NCBI GenBank assembly: GCA_027623615.1
Contig: JAQBVH010000095.1
Location: 1-8,449 of the forward strand
DNA: 8,449 bases
Direction of reading: 5' to 3'
DNA from: Planctomycetota bacterium
GTDB lineage: Bacteria > Planctomycetota > UBA1135 > GCA-002686595
Position numbers and translations under genes: made by a program. Below are positions 1 to 5,783 of the stretch, piece by piece. The stretch's first letter is position 1, and each line of letters opens with the position of its first letter. The notes beneath the pieces are model-generated. The model was not told where the DNA came from and searched no databases. It saw only the letters and a program-made list of their open reading frames with translations.

Positions 1-2
1 AC

Positions 3-188
3 CACCGCTTCCTCGAGCTCGGTCCCGGCAAGACGCGCTGAATGAGCAGCTGCAGCTACAAGCTCTCCAGCCCCCTGCTCGAGGTGATCGGGTTCCTGAT
101 GCCCGGCATGTTCAAGCAGCAGAACCAGAAGTTCCTCGACAACTTCAAGGCGTTCTGTGAAGAGGGCAAGGACTGTCGTGGCGTCTGA
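3..188 (+). pseudogene. 3' end of an SRPBCC/START-like gene with an in-frame TGA
   Basis: The frame is open from the window edge: HRFLELGPGKTR, then TGA at 39-41, then in the same frame MSSCSYKLSSPLLEVIGFL, MPGMFKQQNQKFLDNFKAF and a final TGA at 186-188. The MPGMF-K-Q-x2-K-F-x2-NFKAF ending resembles the C-terminal helix of SRPBCC (START/polyketide-cyclase-like) proteins, which bind hydrophobic ligands in a helix-grip fold. GPGKTR followed by a Cys-Ser-Tyr strand fits the last strands of that fold, so the piece before the TGA and the piece after it look like one protein. The TGA could be a nonsense mutation (TGG to TGA is one change), a sequence error, or recoding. A 48-residue ORF could start at the ATG at 42-44, but it would be only the tail of the domain. 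Most of the gene lies outside the window, so the family call is moderate. Confidence 0.5.
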
Positions 189-220
189 CCGAGGGCTCGG
201 GATGTGAGAGGTGCGGGCCA

Positions 221-233
221 GCTCGCGTCGAGC
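221..233. terminator. Small hairpin between convergent genes
   Basis: GCTCG-CGT-CGAGC is a perfect 5-bp stem with a 3-nt loop. It lies between the SRPBCC-like gene ending at 188 (plus) and the SGNH hydrolase ending at 243 (minus). A weaker CCGA/TCGG hairpin sits at 189-200. Neither has a T tract, so terminator function is inferred from position only. Confidence 0.25.
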
Positions 234-242
234 GCTCCAGGC

Positions 243-2198
243 TCAGCGCGCCAGCGCTTCCACGATCCCCGCGGCGAGAAGCTCGGCGACGAGGTCGTTG
301 CCGACCGCGGACAGGTGGATGCGGTCGTAGGTCAACAGACCCTGGGTGCGATGCTCGAGGGTTCCATCCAGGCGCAGCTTGCGGTTGTGGTTGCGCAGCC
401 ACGCCAGGGCCGCGGCGCGCAGGTCGACCAGGACGGCGTCCTCTGCCTGGGCTACCTGACGCGTGAGCTGCGCGAAGCGTTCGATCCTCGCGTCGCCGGG
501 GTTGGTGCCGTCGGGTAGCTCCCCGTCGAGCAGCAGGGTGGCGAGGACCACGCGCGCGCCGGCGGTCCTCGCGGTTGCGCAGAGCTCGCGCAGCGCGCCC
601 TCGAACTGCTCGGCGGTGGTCCCTCGCCAGTTGACGTCGTTGATGCCGATCAGCACCACGGCGACGGAGGTGTGATCCTCGGCCAGGATCTCGGCGAAGG
701 GGGCCTGGGGCGCGTTCCCATCCCCGGAGGTGCGACCGCCGGCGCGGGCGGACCCGCGCGAACCATCGCGCAGGTCGCGCACGCCGCCGCCGTTGATCCC
801 GCGGTTGCGGACCTGGACGCCCGCTCCGGCGACCGCCCTCTCGACATGCCCGACGTAACCCCCCAACCAGGTGATCGAGTCGCCGAAGAAGCTGATCGTG
901 ACGTCCTCGCCGGGGCGGGAGGCGGTCAGCGCCTCGAGCCCGCGGACCTCGTAGACGACGGCGCGCGCGGCATCGGCGGCGGGGTCGATCGGGAAGGGCA
1001 GGGAATCGGGGAGCGTGAGCGGCGCACCCGGGACGAGGTGCCCCCGTTCGTCCAGGGCGGCATGGCGCAGGGGCGGGAACTCGTTCAGATCGGCGCGGAA
1101 GCCGACCCGCGCGAGCTCGGCGCCGGCCCACAGGATTCGGTCCTGGGGCGTCCATGCCTCGATGATCAGCGTGCCGCTCCAGGGGGCGTTGGAAGGCTCG
1201 CGGACCTGCAAGTGGTCGCTGCCCTCACCGAGGGCAAGGAGGGTCTCGCCCTGGAGCTCGATCCTGGCCAGCGCCTCCGTGTTGCCGCGCAGCTCCAAGG
1301 TGGTGGTCCCCGGGCCGGCGACCGAGAGGACGACCTCGTCCGCCAGTTGATCGGAGGAGGACCAGCGCAGGCCCGTCGAGGCAGCAGACCCACCCAACCG
1401 CACGTCGCCCAGCAAGGATCCACCCTCGCTCGCAAGCTCGAGTGTCCCCTGCTCGACGGACACGGCGCCGGCGAAGGGTGCGCCTAGCGCCAACGTGACA
1501 GGAGCCGCACGGTGGCTCGTTCCTGCCAACACGCGCAGCGTCCCGCTACCGCCCAGGCCGCCGGACAGGGTCGTCGGGTTGCCGCCACCTGTGTTCACCG
1601 TCCACGTCGCACCCTCGCTGACGTTCACGGCGCCGGTGAGCCGCGTGGGGCCGCCGACCCACAGAACGGCGTCGCCGACCACGTCCAGGTCGTGGGGGAA
1701 GACGACGCCGGGGAGGAACAGCTTGCCGCCGGAGTGGGTCACGCGCGTCGAGGCCGGGCCGATGGCGCCCGGTGCCCGAGGGATCAACATTCCGGATTCG
1801 ATGCGCACGTCGCCCTCGAAGGTGGCCGAGCTGTCGCGGAGGAGCTGCACGCCCCCGTCGGCGTCACCCCGAATGACGAGCGGACCTGCGCCGTGCAATG
1901 CGCCGTCGATGCGCAGCATGTGCGCCTCGTGAGTCCAGGGGTTGTCGTTGCGCAGCACCAGCTCACCGGCCAGGTGCAGGTCGGCGGACACGGTGTGGTT
2001 CGCGACCTTGCGACCGGCCGGGTAGGTGATCTGCGCGCCGGGCTCCATGCGCAGGCGGTCTGCACGTACCTGGCTCGCGGACTCGAGCCCGGGGTCGAAG
2101 GTCAGGCTCGAGAGCGTGGGGTCCTCGAGCGTCAGCTGCGCTCGCTTGACGACGATGTCCTGCGCGGTCGCGAGGAGCAAGAGGAGGGCGGACAGCAT
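243..2198 (-). CDS. Exported SGNH/GDSL-type hydrolase with long beta-repeat N-terminal region
   Basis: This 651-residue protein starts at an ATG with AGGA 7 nt upstream. Residues 1-12 (MLSALLLLLATA) are a short signal peptide, so the enzyme is expected outside the cytoplasm. Residues ~15-345 are Gly/Thr/Val-rich, strand-forming repeats (for example GGLGGSGTLRVLAGTS at 213-228), resembling the passenger repeats of autotransporters. No C-terminal beta-barrel follows. The catalytic domain is residues ~430-651. Block I is FFGDSIT with nucleophile Ser441; block II glycines lie in RGINGGG at 466-472; block III is GIND with Asn520; block V is DRIHLS with Asp625 and His628. All SGNH catalytic positions are therefore present. 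The family comprises esterases, lipases and carbohydrate or peptidoglycan O-acetyl esterases; the substrate here cannot be read from sequence. The long front part is probably a binding or display scaffold (inference). The fold and active site are firm; the substrate is unknown. Confidence 0.9.
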   Translation of the reverse strand: MLSALLLLLATAQDIVVKRAQLTLEDPTLSSLTFDPGLESASQVRADRLRMEPGAQITYPAGRKVANHTVSADLHLAGELVLRNDNPWTHEAHMLRIDGALHGAGPLVIRGDADGGVQLLRDSSATFEGDVRIESGMLIPRAPGAIGPASTRVTHSGGKLFLPGVVFPHDLDVVGDAVLWVGGPTRLTGAVNVSEGATWTVNTGGGNPTTLSGGLGGSGTLRVLAGTSHRAAPVTLALGAPFAGAVSVEQGTLELASEGGSLLGDVRLGGSAASTGLRWSSSDQLADEVVLSVAGPGTTTLELRGNTEALARIELQGETLLALGEGSDHLQVREPSNAPWSGTLIIEAWTPQDRILWAGAELARVGFRADLNEFPPLRHAALDERGHLVPGAPLTLPDSLPFPIDPAADAARAVVYEVRGLEALTASRPGEDVTISFFGDSITWLGGYVGHVERAVAGAGVQVRNRGINGGGVRDLRDGSRGSARAGGRTSGDGNAPQAPFAEILAEDHTSVAVVLIGINDVNWRGTTAEQFEGALRELCATARTAGARVVLATLLLDGELPDGTNPGDARIERFAQLTRQVAQAEDAVLVDLRAAALAWLRNHNRKLRLDGTLEHRTQGLLTYDRIHLSAVGNDLVAELLAAGIVEALAR

Positions 2199-2299
2199 CG
2201 GCCCATCCTAGGAGCCCGCAGCCCGCTCTCTCGGCTCAGCCCTGGAACTCGGTGGCGCCCCGGTCGACCGCCCCTCAGGGAGCGGACGGGCCCCTTGGA

Positions 2300-2312
2300 G
2301 CTCCTTCGGAGC
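2300..2312. terminator. Small hairpin downstream of the beta-helix gene
   Basis: GCTCC-TTC-GGAGC forms a 5-bp stem in the 156-nt gap between the beta-helix gene (ends 2355, minus) and the SGNH start (2198, minus). It could slow transcription after the beta-helix gene. There is no T tract. I see no convincing promoter for the SGNH gene in this gap. Confidence 0.2.
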
Positions 2313-2354
2313 AGGATCGCGACCGCAGCCCCGCTCGATTTCGCCGCTCCGCAA

Positions 2355-3233
2355 CTACTGCTGCCGCTCCATGGCTCCCATGTCGATGATCGGCCCCGAG
2401 CCCACGCCCGTGTCCGGCACCGCGGGGATGTCGACCAGGCGCATCTGGCCCACCGCGTCGTAGGGCACGCTCTCGCCGACGATCCGGTCCCCGTCGATGT
2501 CCGCGCGGTCCTCGGGAACGTAGAAGCTGTTGCCCGCATCGATGCAAGGCGAGGACAGCCCCAGGGTCATGTGAGCGTTCTCGAATCGAGGGTCGAGGTC
2601 GAGGTTGCCCTGCAGCCAGGCGAGCTGGCTGTTCGGGTCGACCCTTGCCCCGCTGGCTCCGCCCTGCACGTCGCTGTACTCGACGGTCAGGTCGAAGGTC
2701 ACGAGGAGCGCGATCTCGGGGCCGCTGGGCGCCGTGTTGCCCCACAGGATCGAGTTGCGGAGCTGCACGAGGCCGGAGAACGGGTTGAAGTTGCCGTGGC
2801 AGGCCAAGGCCCCGCCCGCCGTGCTGGCCGAGTTCCCGTTGAAGGTCAGGCCGTGCAGCAGCGCCTCGGTCTTGCCGTGGCTGAGGTGGAGACCGCCGCC
2901 GACGTCCGCCTGGTTCCCGATGAACCGCGTCTCGTGCAGGCAGAGGCCCTCATCGAGGGCGTGGGTCACGGCCGAGTAGGCCTTGAGGCCGCCGCCCTTC
3001 CCCGTCGCCACACACCCGGTGAAGGTGCAGTGGCTGACGACCGCGCCGCGTGACCCCTCGATGCGCATGCCGCCGCCGTCGACGGCGGTGCAACCCACGA
3101 AGATGGAGTCGGTGACCACCGCGAAGACACCATGTGGGAGGCCGACCGACATCGCGATCGACATTCCGGGGCAGGATTCGCGGGAAACCAGGTCGCTCCC
3201 TCCCCCGGTCCAGGGTGGCAGGCTCGCGCTCAA
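2355..3233 (-). CDS. Right-handed beta-helix protein with choice-of-anchor-Q-like C-terminus, probably 5'-truncated
   Basis: The longest frame is 292 residues from a TTG at 3231-3233. From residue ~38 it is a ladder of parallel beta-helix rungs with recurring DSIFVGC, HCTFTGC, ETRFIGN and GLTFNGN strands and GGG turns. The end (NLDLDPRF, SSPCIDAGNS, DIDGD, IIDMGAMER) matches the tail of choice-of-anchor-Q surface proteins, secreted or outer-membrane proteins common in Planctomycetota. A complete member should have a signal peptide and several more N-terminal rungs. Here the first ~37 residues are Pro/Gly/Ser-rich, have no signal peptide and do not look like rungs. The TTG overlaps the TGA of another protein remnant at 3230-3232. 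The alternative ATG at 3162-3164 has no clear Shine-Dalgarno sequence and also no signal peptide. I read this as the 3' part of a gene whose 5' part was deleted or rearranged; it may not be expressed. Function is probably surface structural or adhesive. Confidence 0.7.
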   Translation of the reverse strand: MSASLPPWTGGGSDLVSRESCPGMSIAMSVGLPHGVFAVVTDSIFVGCTAVDGGGMRIEGSRGAVVSHCTFTGCVATGKGGGLKAYSAVTHALDEGLCLHETRFIGNQADVGGGLHLSHGKTEALLHGLTFNGNSASTAGGALACHGNFNPFSGLVQLRNSILWGNTAPSGPEIALLVTFDLTVEYSDVQGGASGARVDPNSQLAWLQGNLDLDPRFENAHMTLGLSSPCIDAGNSFYVPEDRADIDGDRIVGESVPYDAVGQMRLVDIPAVPDTGVGSGPIIDMGAMERQQ

Positions 3234-3352
3234 TCGAAGGTGATCCCGATCCCGTCCGTGAAGTTCGAGGTGCCGCCATCCCGGAACCAGGCCTGGAAGG
3301 GTCAGGTCTCACCGGGGTCGCCCGCATCCGAAAACGGGACGATTCCGGTCCC
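3230..3352 (-). pseudogene. Remnant of a secreted-protein C-terminal tail (FQAWFRD...SNFTDG), with in-frame TGA
   Basis: Reading leftward on the minus strand, the frame gives GTGIVPFSDAGDPGET, TGA (3302-3304), PFQAWFRDGGTSNFTDGIGI, TFD and a stop at 3230-3232. I recognise FQAWFRD...TSNFTDG...ITF as a recurring C-terminal module of secreted planctomycete proteins; this is from memory, not a search. In relatives the residue after GET or GST is often Trp, so the TGA is easily explained as TGG to TGA. Upstream of 3352 the same frame becomes Arg/Pro-rich and reaches a TAG near 3471 without further recognisable protein. Only the last ~40 residues of a gene survive. It directly abuts and overlaps the beta-helix frame, suggesting a deletion joined two secreted-protein genes here. 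Confidence 0.5.
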
Positions 3353-3368
3353 GCGCCGCGGAGGGCTC

Positions 3369-3407
3369 GCCGATCGTGGAGGGACCCAAAAAGGCCTCAC
3401 GATCGGC
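3369..3407. repeat. 10-bp perfect inverted repeat upstream of the Ku gene
   Basis: GCCGATCGTG at 3369-3378 is matched exactly by CACGATCGGC at 3398-3407, with a 19-nt spacer containing CCCAAAAAGG. The ~150 nt between the secreted-protein remnant (3352) and the Ku coding region (3501) hold no gene I can support; this is its only clear structure. It could be a hairpin in the Ku leader, a regulator site, or a terminator for minus-strand transcription. No T tract follows either arm. Confidence 0.45.
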
Positions 3408-3500
3408 CCTCTTCCGGCCGACGTCTCCGGATGCGACTCCGCGCTGCCCCGGCCCTGCTAGGTTAGGAAGACTCAATCGGCGCTCCCCCTCCGAGACCCC

Positions 3501-4427
3501 ACGACCAAGGCACCTCGCACAAGCTGGAAGGGCTACCTCAAGCTCAGCCTAATCTCGATCCCCGTGAAGGCCTTCACGGCCCACGAAACCGACTCCGATG
3601 TGCGCCTCAACCAGCTGCACAAGGACTGCCACCAGCGGGTCAAGTACAAGAAGGTCTGCCCCGAGCACGGCGAGCTGGCGCAGAAGGACATCGTCAGCGG
3701 GTACGAGTTCTCGAAGGACCAGTACGTCGTGATCGACACCGGCGAGATCGCGAAGCTGCGGCCGGAATCGGACAAGGCGGTCAAGATCCACGGGTTCATC
3801 GCGGAGGACTCCCTCGATCCGATGTTCCACGCGGGCAAGACCTATTACCTGCTGCCGGACGGGGTCGCGGGGGACAAGCCCTACGGCCTGCTGCACAAGG
3901 GTCTCGAGGAGCGCAGCGTGGTCGGCCTGGCCCAGATCGTGATCGCAGGTCGTGAGCAAATCGTGCTCCTGCGCCCGCTCGAAGACCTGCTCGCGATCAC
4001 TGTGCTGCACGTGGCGGACAAGGTGAAGGGCACCGAGGCCTTCTCGAAGGAGCTCCAGGACATGGAGGTCAGCGCCGAGGAGATGTCGCTCACCAACACC
4101 CTCATCGAGCACTCGTTGATCGACGAGTTTGACTACGGGAGCTACAAGGACGACTACGTCATGCGCCTGCGTGAGCTCATCCAGCTCAAGGTCGACGGCA
4201 AGGAGATCGTCGCGGCACCGGACGTCGAGGAGCCCAAGATCCTCAACCTGATGGACGCCTTGAAGCGCTCCGTGGCCGAGGCCCAGGCGGCCGCTGCCGC
4301 CTCCGGCAAGAAGGTCATGGGTACCCGCAAGAAGGCCGCCAAGAAGGCCAAGAAGGCCACCGCCAAGAGGAAGATGGCGCCCAGCGCGGGCAATAAGAAG
4401 TCGGCCGCGAAAAAGAAGAGCGGCTGA
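3501..4427 (+). CDS. ku: Bacterial Ku protein (non-homologous end joining)
   Basis: Bacterial Ku forms a homodimeric ring that binds DNA double-strand ends and recruits ligase LigD for end joining. The conserved N-terminus WKGYLKLSLISIPVKAFTA is readable from 3525. It is followed by the Ku core: LHKDCHQRVKYKKVCPEHGE, then VVIDTGEI, the FIAEDSLDPMFHAGKTYYLL segment, GLAQIVIAGREQIVLLRP, and the helical arm to ~residue 275. The last ~35 residues are a Lys/Ala tail (KKAAKKAKKATAKRK), typical of DNA-contacting Ku extensions. The start is odd. No ATG, GTG or TTG lies in frame between the TAG at ~3471 and GTG at 3564-3566, and starting at 3564 would cut into the first strand. I place the start at ACG 3501-3503, giving 308 residues; it reads Thr-Thr-Lys-Ala-Pro-Arg-Thr-Ser-Trp-Lys, exactly where an ATG would be expected. 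It may be a true ACG start or an ATG with one changed base. No LigD gene is present in the window. The DUF3179 gene follows 39 nt later. Confidence 0.92.
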   Translation, partial: TTKAPRTSWKGYLKLSLISIPVKAFTAHETDSDVRLNQLHKDCHQRVKYKKVCPEHGELAQKDIVSGYEFSKDQYVVIDTGEIAKLRPESDKAVKIHGFIAEDSLDPMFHAGKTYYLLPDGVAGDKPYGLLHKGLEERSVVGLAQIVIAGREQIVLLRPLEDLLAITVLHVADKVKGTEAFSKELQDMEVSAEEMSLTNTLIEHSLIDEFDYGSYKDDYVMRLRELIQLKVDGKEIVAAPDVEEPKILNLMDALKRSVAEAQAAAAASGKKVMGTRKKAAKKAKKATAKRKMAPSAGNKKSAAKKKSG

Positions 4428-4452
4428 GCGCGCCCGTTGCGCCAGTCCTCGG

Positions 4453-4457
4453 GGAGG
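4453..4457 (+). promoter_or_regulatory. Shine-Dalgarno GGAGG that fixes the DUF3179 start
   Basis: GGAGG lies 9 nt before the ATG at 4467-4469, whose product begins with a lipoprotein-like signal peptide. A second in-frame ATG at 4458-4460 touches the GGAGG and is too close to be used. An upstream TTG at 4437 would put charged residues before the signal. This supports 4467 as the start. Confidence 0.7.
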
Positions 4458-4466
4458 ATGTGGGCC

Positions 4467-5771
4467 ATGCGAACGTTGCTCCTGGCCGTACGCGCGGCCC
4501 TGACCGCGGCCTGTTCGACGACCCCGGACGAGCCGCCGCCCGCGCGCTCCGTTCTAGGCGTCTGGCACATGGAGTCGGACCTCCAGGGTCGGACGATCCC
4601 GGCCAACCTGATCCTCGAGAAGGACGAGCTCGGTACCTTCTCCGGTGTTTGGGAGAGCATGGGCCAGGAGATGGACCTCGGCGCGATCTCCTACACCGAC
4701 GGCGTCTTGCGCTTCGAGCGCGCGATGGGACGCGGCGGCGCGACCCTCGCCTTCGAGGGACAGGTGGTCGACGGCGCGCTCCAGGGCGTGCAACGCGGCG
4801 AGCAGATGGAGATTCCCTGCGTGGGTAGCCGCTTCCGGCTGGACCGGGACGGACCCGCCGAGGCCGCACCCAGCCGCGGGGACGCCGACTCACCTGAGGC
4901 CTACCTCGCCGAGCTCGAGGCCGACTACGAGCGCCACGCGGCCCGCGCGGTGCCGCGTGACTCCTTCGAGGTGTTGGACAACCCCTCCCTCGTCCGCGGC
5001 GTGGATGCCGCGACGCTGACGGAGGACGAGTTCGTCTTGGGCGTCTTCCTCGACGGCGAGGCGCGCGCTTATCCGATCGGCGCGCTCGGCAGCTCGGAGC
5101 TGCTCAACGACGTTTGCGGCGAGACCCCGATCGCTGCTTCCTGGTGACCTCTCTGCCAGACGGCCATCGTGTATGGCCGATTGCTGGACGGTGAGCTCTA
5201 CACCTTCGGTCACGAGGGCGTGCTCTACCGCAACTCCTTCGTGATGTATGACCACCAGACCAGCTCGCTCTGGGTGCACACCACCGGGCAAGCGGTCAAG
5301 GGCGAGCTGCGCGGCAATCAGCTCGAGTTCCTGCCGAGCGAGGTCGTGCTCTGGCGCGTCTGGCTCGACCGGCACCCGGAGACGTTGGTCCTCGACCGCG
5401 GCGGTGAGGACGAAGGCTTCATGGGGACCTTCACGCTCCCCGAGGACACCGGCGACTTCGGGATCTCGGTCGGCCGCGGAACCACTGCGACGCTCTTCTC
5501 CTTCCCGCGCTTGCAGGAGGACCTCCTGATGGAGGGCGAGGGGTTCACCTTGATCTACATCGAGGAGGGCGCCAGCGTGCGCGCCTACGCGACCGGCAGC
5601 CTCGAGCTGACGTGGACCGACGAGGGGCTCGCCTCAGGTGAGCAGCGTTGGGATCCCTTGACCGGCGCGGCGATCGCCGGCGACGCAGAGGACCTGACCC
5701 GCGTGCCCGCCACGGTCTGGCTGATCGACCGCTGGGCGAGCTTCTATCGCGACGGGAAGATCTTCGAGTAG
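4467..5771 (+). CDS. DUF3179-family predicted lipoprotein, likely selenoprotein (Sec227 in a U-x-x-C motif)
   Basis: Read through the TGA at 5145-5147, this is one 434-residue protein. Residues 1-15 are a signal peptide ending LTAA with Cys16 as probable lipid-attachment site, so it should sit on the outer side of a membrane. Residues ~30-123 form a beta-rich, lipocalin-like region (GVWHMES, LGTFSGVWESMG). Residues ~170-434 are DUF3179, with GEARAYP, LLNDVCGETP, TAIVYGRLLDG, NSFVMYDHQTSSLW, and a WDPLTGAAI to WLIDRWASFY ending. The family carries a nearly invariant CPLC at the site reading Trp226-TGA-Pro-Leu-Cys230. The TGA replaces the first Cys; frame and similarity continue over 200 codons beyond it, and a SECIS-like hairpin follows. 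Selenocysteine insertion fits best. Alternatives are a sequence error (TGC or TGT to TGA) or a broken gene making a 226-residue product. Biochemical function of DUF3179 is unknown to me; U-x-x-C suggests thiol/selenol redox chemistry or metal binding. Ku lies 39 nt upstream and the nitrilase 12 nt downstream. Confidence 0.82.
5145..5147 (+). other. In-frame UGA, probable selenocysteine codon
   Basis: The TGA is in the same frame as the DUF3179 coding sequence on both sides (4467-5144 and 5148-5771). It falls at the first Cys of the family's CPLC motif, three residues before the retained Cys230. Genes in this window with clear ends (Ku and the SGNH hydrolase) use TGA as a stop, so general UGA reassignment is unlikely. 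Confidence 0.72.
5156..5187 (+). promoter_or_regulatory. Candidate bacterial SECIS element
   Basis: Starting 8 nt after the UGA, the RNA can fold as an outer 4-bp stem CCAG (5156-5159)/CUGG (5184-5187), an internal loop (A on one side, AUUG on the other), and an inner perfect 7-bp stem CGGCCAU (5161-5167)/AUGGCCG (5173-5179) closing the apical loop CGUGU (5168-5172). The loop G at 5169 lies 22 nt past the last base of the UGA. A short stem with a G near the start of a small apical loop, about 16-37 nt after the UGA, is the known bacterial SECIS pattern recognised by SelB. The hairpin lies within codons for the conserved TAIVYGRLLDG segment. Folding was done by eye. Confidence 0.65.
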
Positions 5772-5783
5772 CGACCCCGGCCA

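Noticed and set aside
44..80. SECIS element after the TGA at 39-41
   Set aside because: A stem can be drawn, but it begins 2 nt after the TGA, has a four-base bulge, and its ACA loop lacks the needed G. No family Cys is known to me at this position.
1512..3053. Long plus-strand ORF of 513 codons
   Set aside because: It lies antisense to the SGNH hydrolase and beta-helix genes, has Arg/Gly/Val-rich low-complexity composition, and shows no motif. High-GC DNA makes such shadow frames.
5145..5147. UGA read as tryptophan (genetic code 4 or 25)
   Set aside because: Clear genes here end at TGA (Ku, SGNH hydrolase) and TGG is used freely for Trp. The family has Cys, not Trp, at this position.
5169..5771. 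Separate 200-residue gene following a 226-residue DUF3179 fragment
   Set aside because: A start at 5169 has no Shine-Dalgarno and would begin inside the conserved TAIVYGR segment. Both halves share one frame and make one DUF3179 domain.
3501..5771. Functional link between Ku and the DUF3179 protein
   Set aside because: They are only 39 nt apart on the same strand, but one is a nuclear-type DNA-repair protein of the cytoplasm and the other a predicted envelope lipoprotein. Adjacency alone does not support a shared job.
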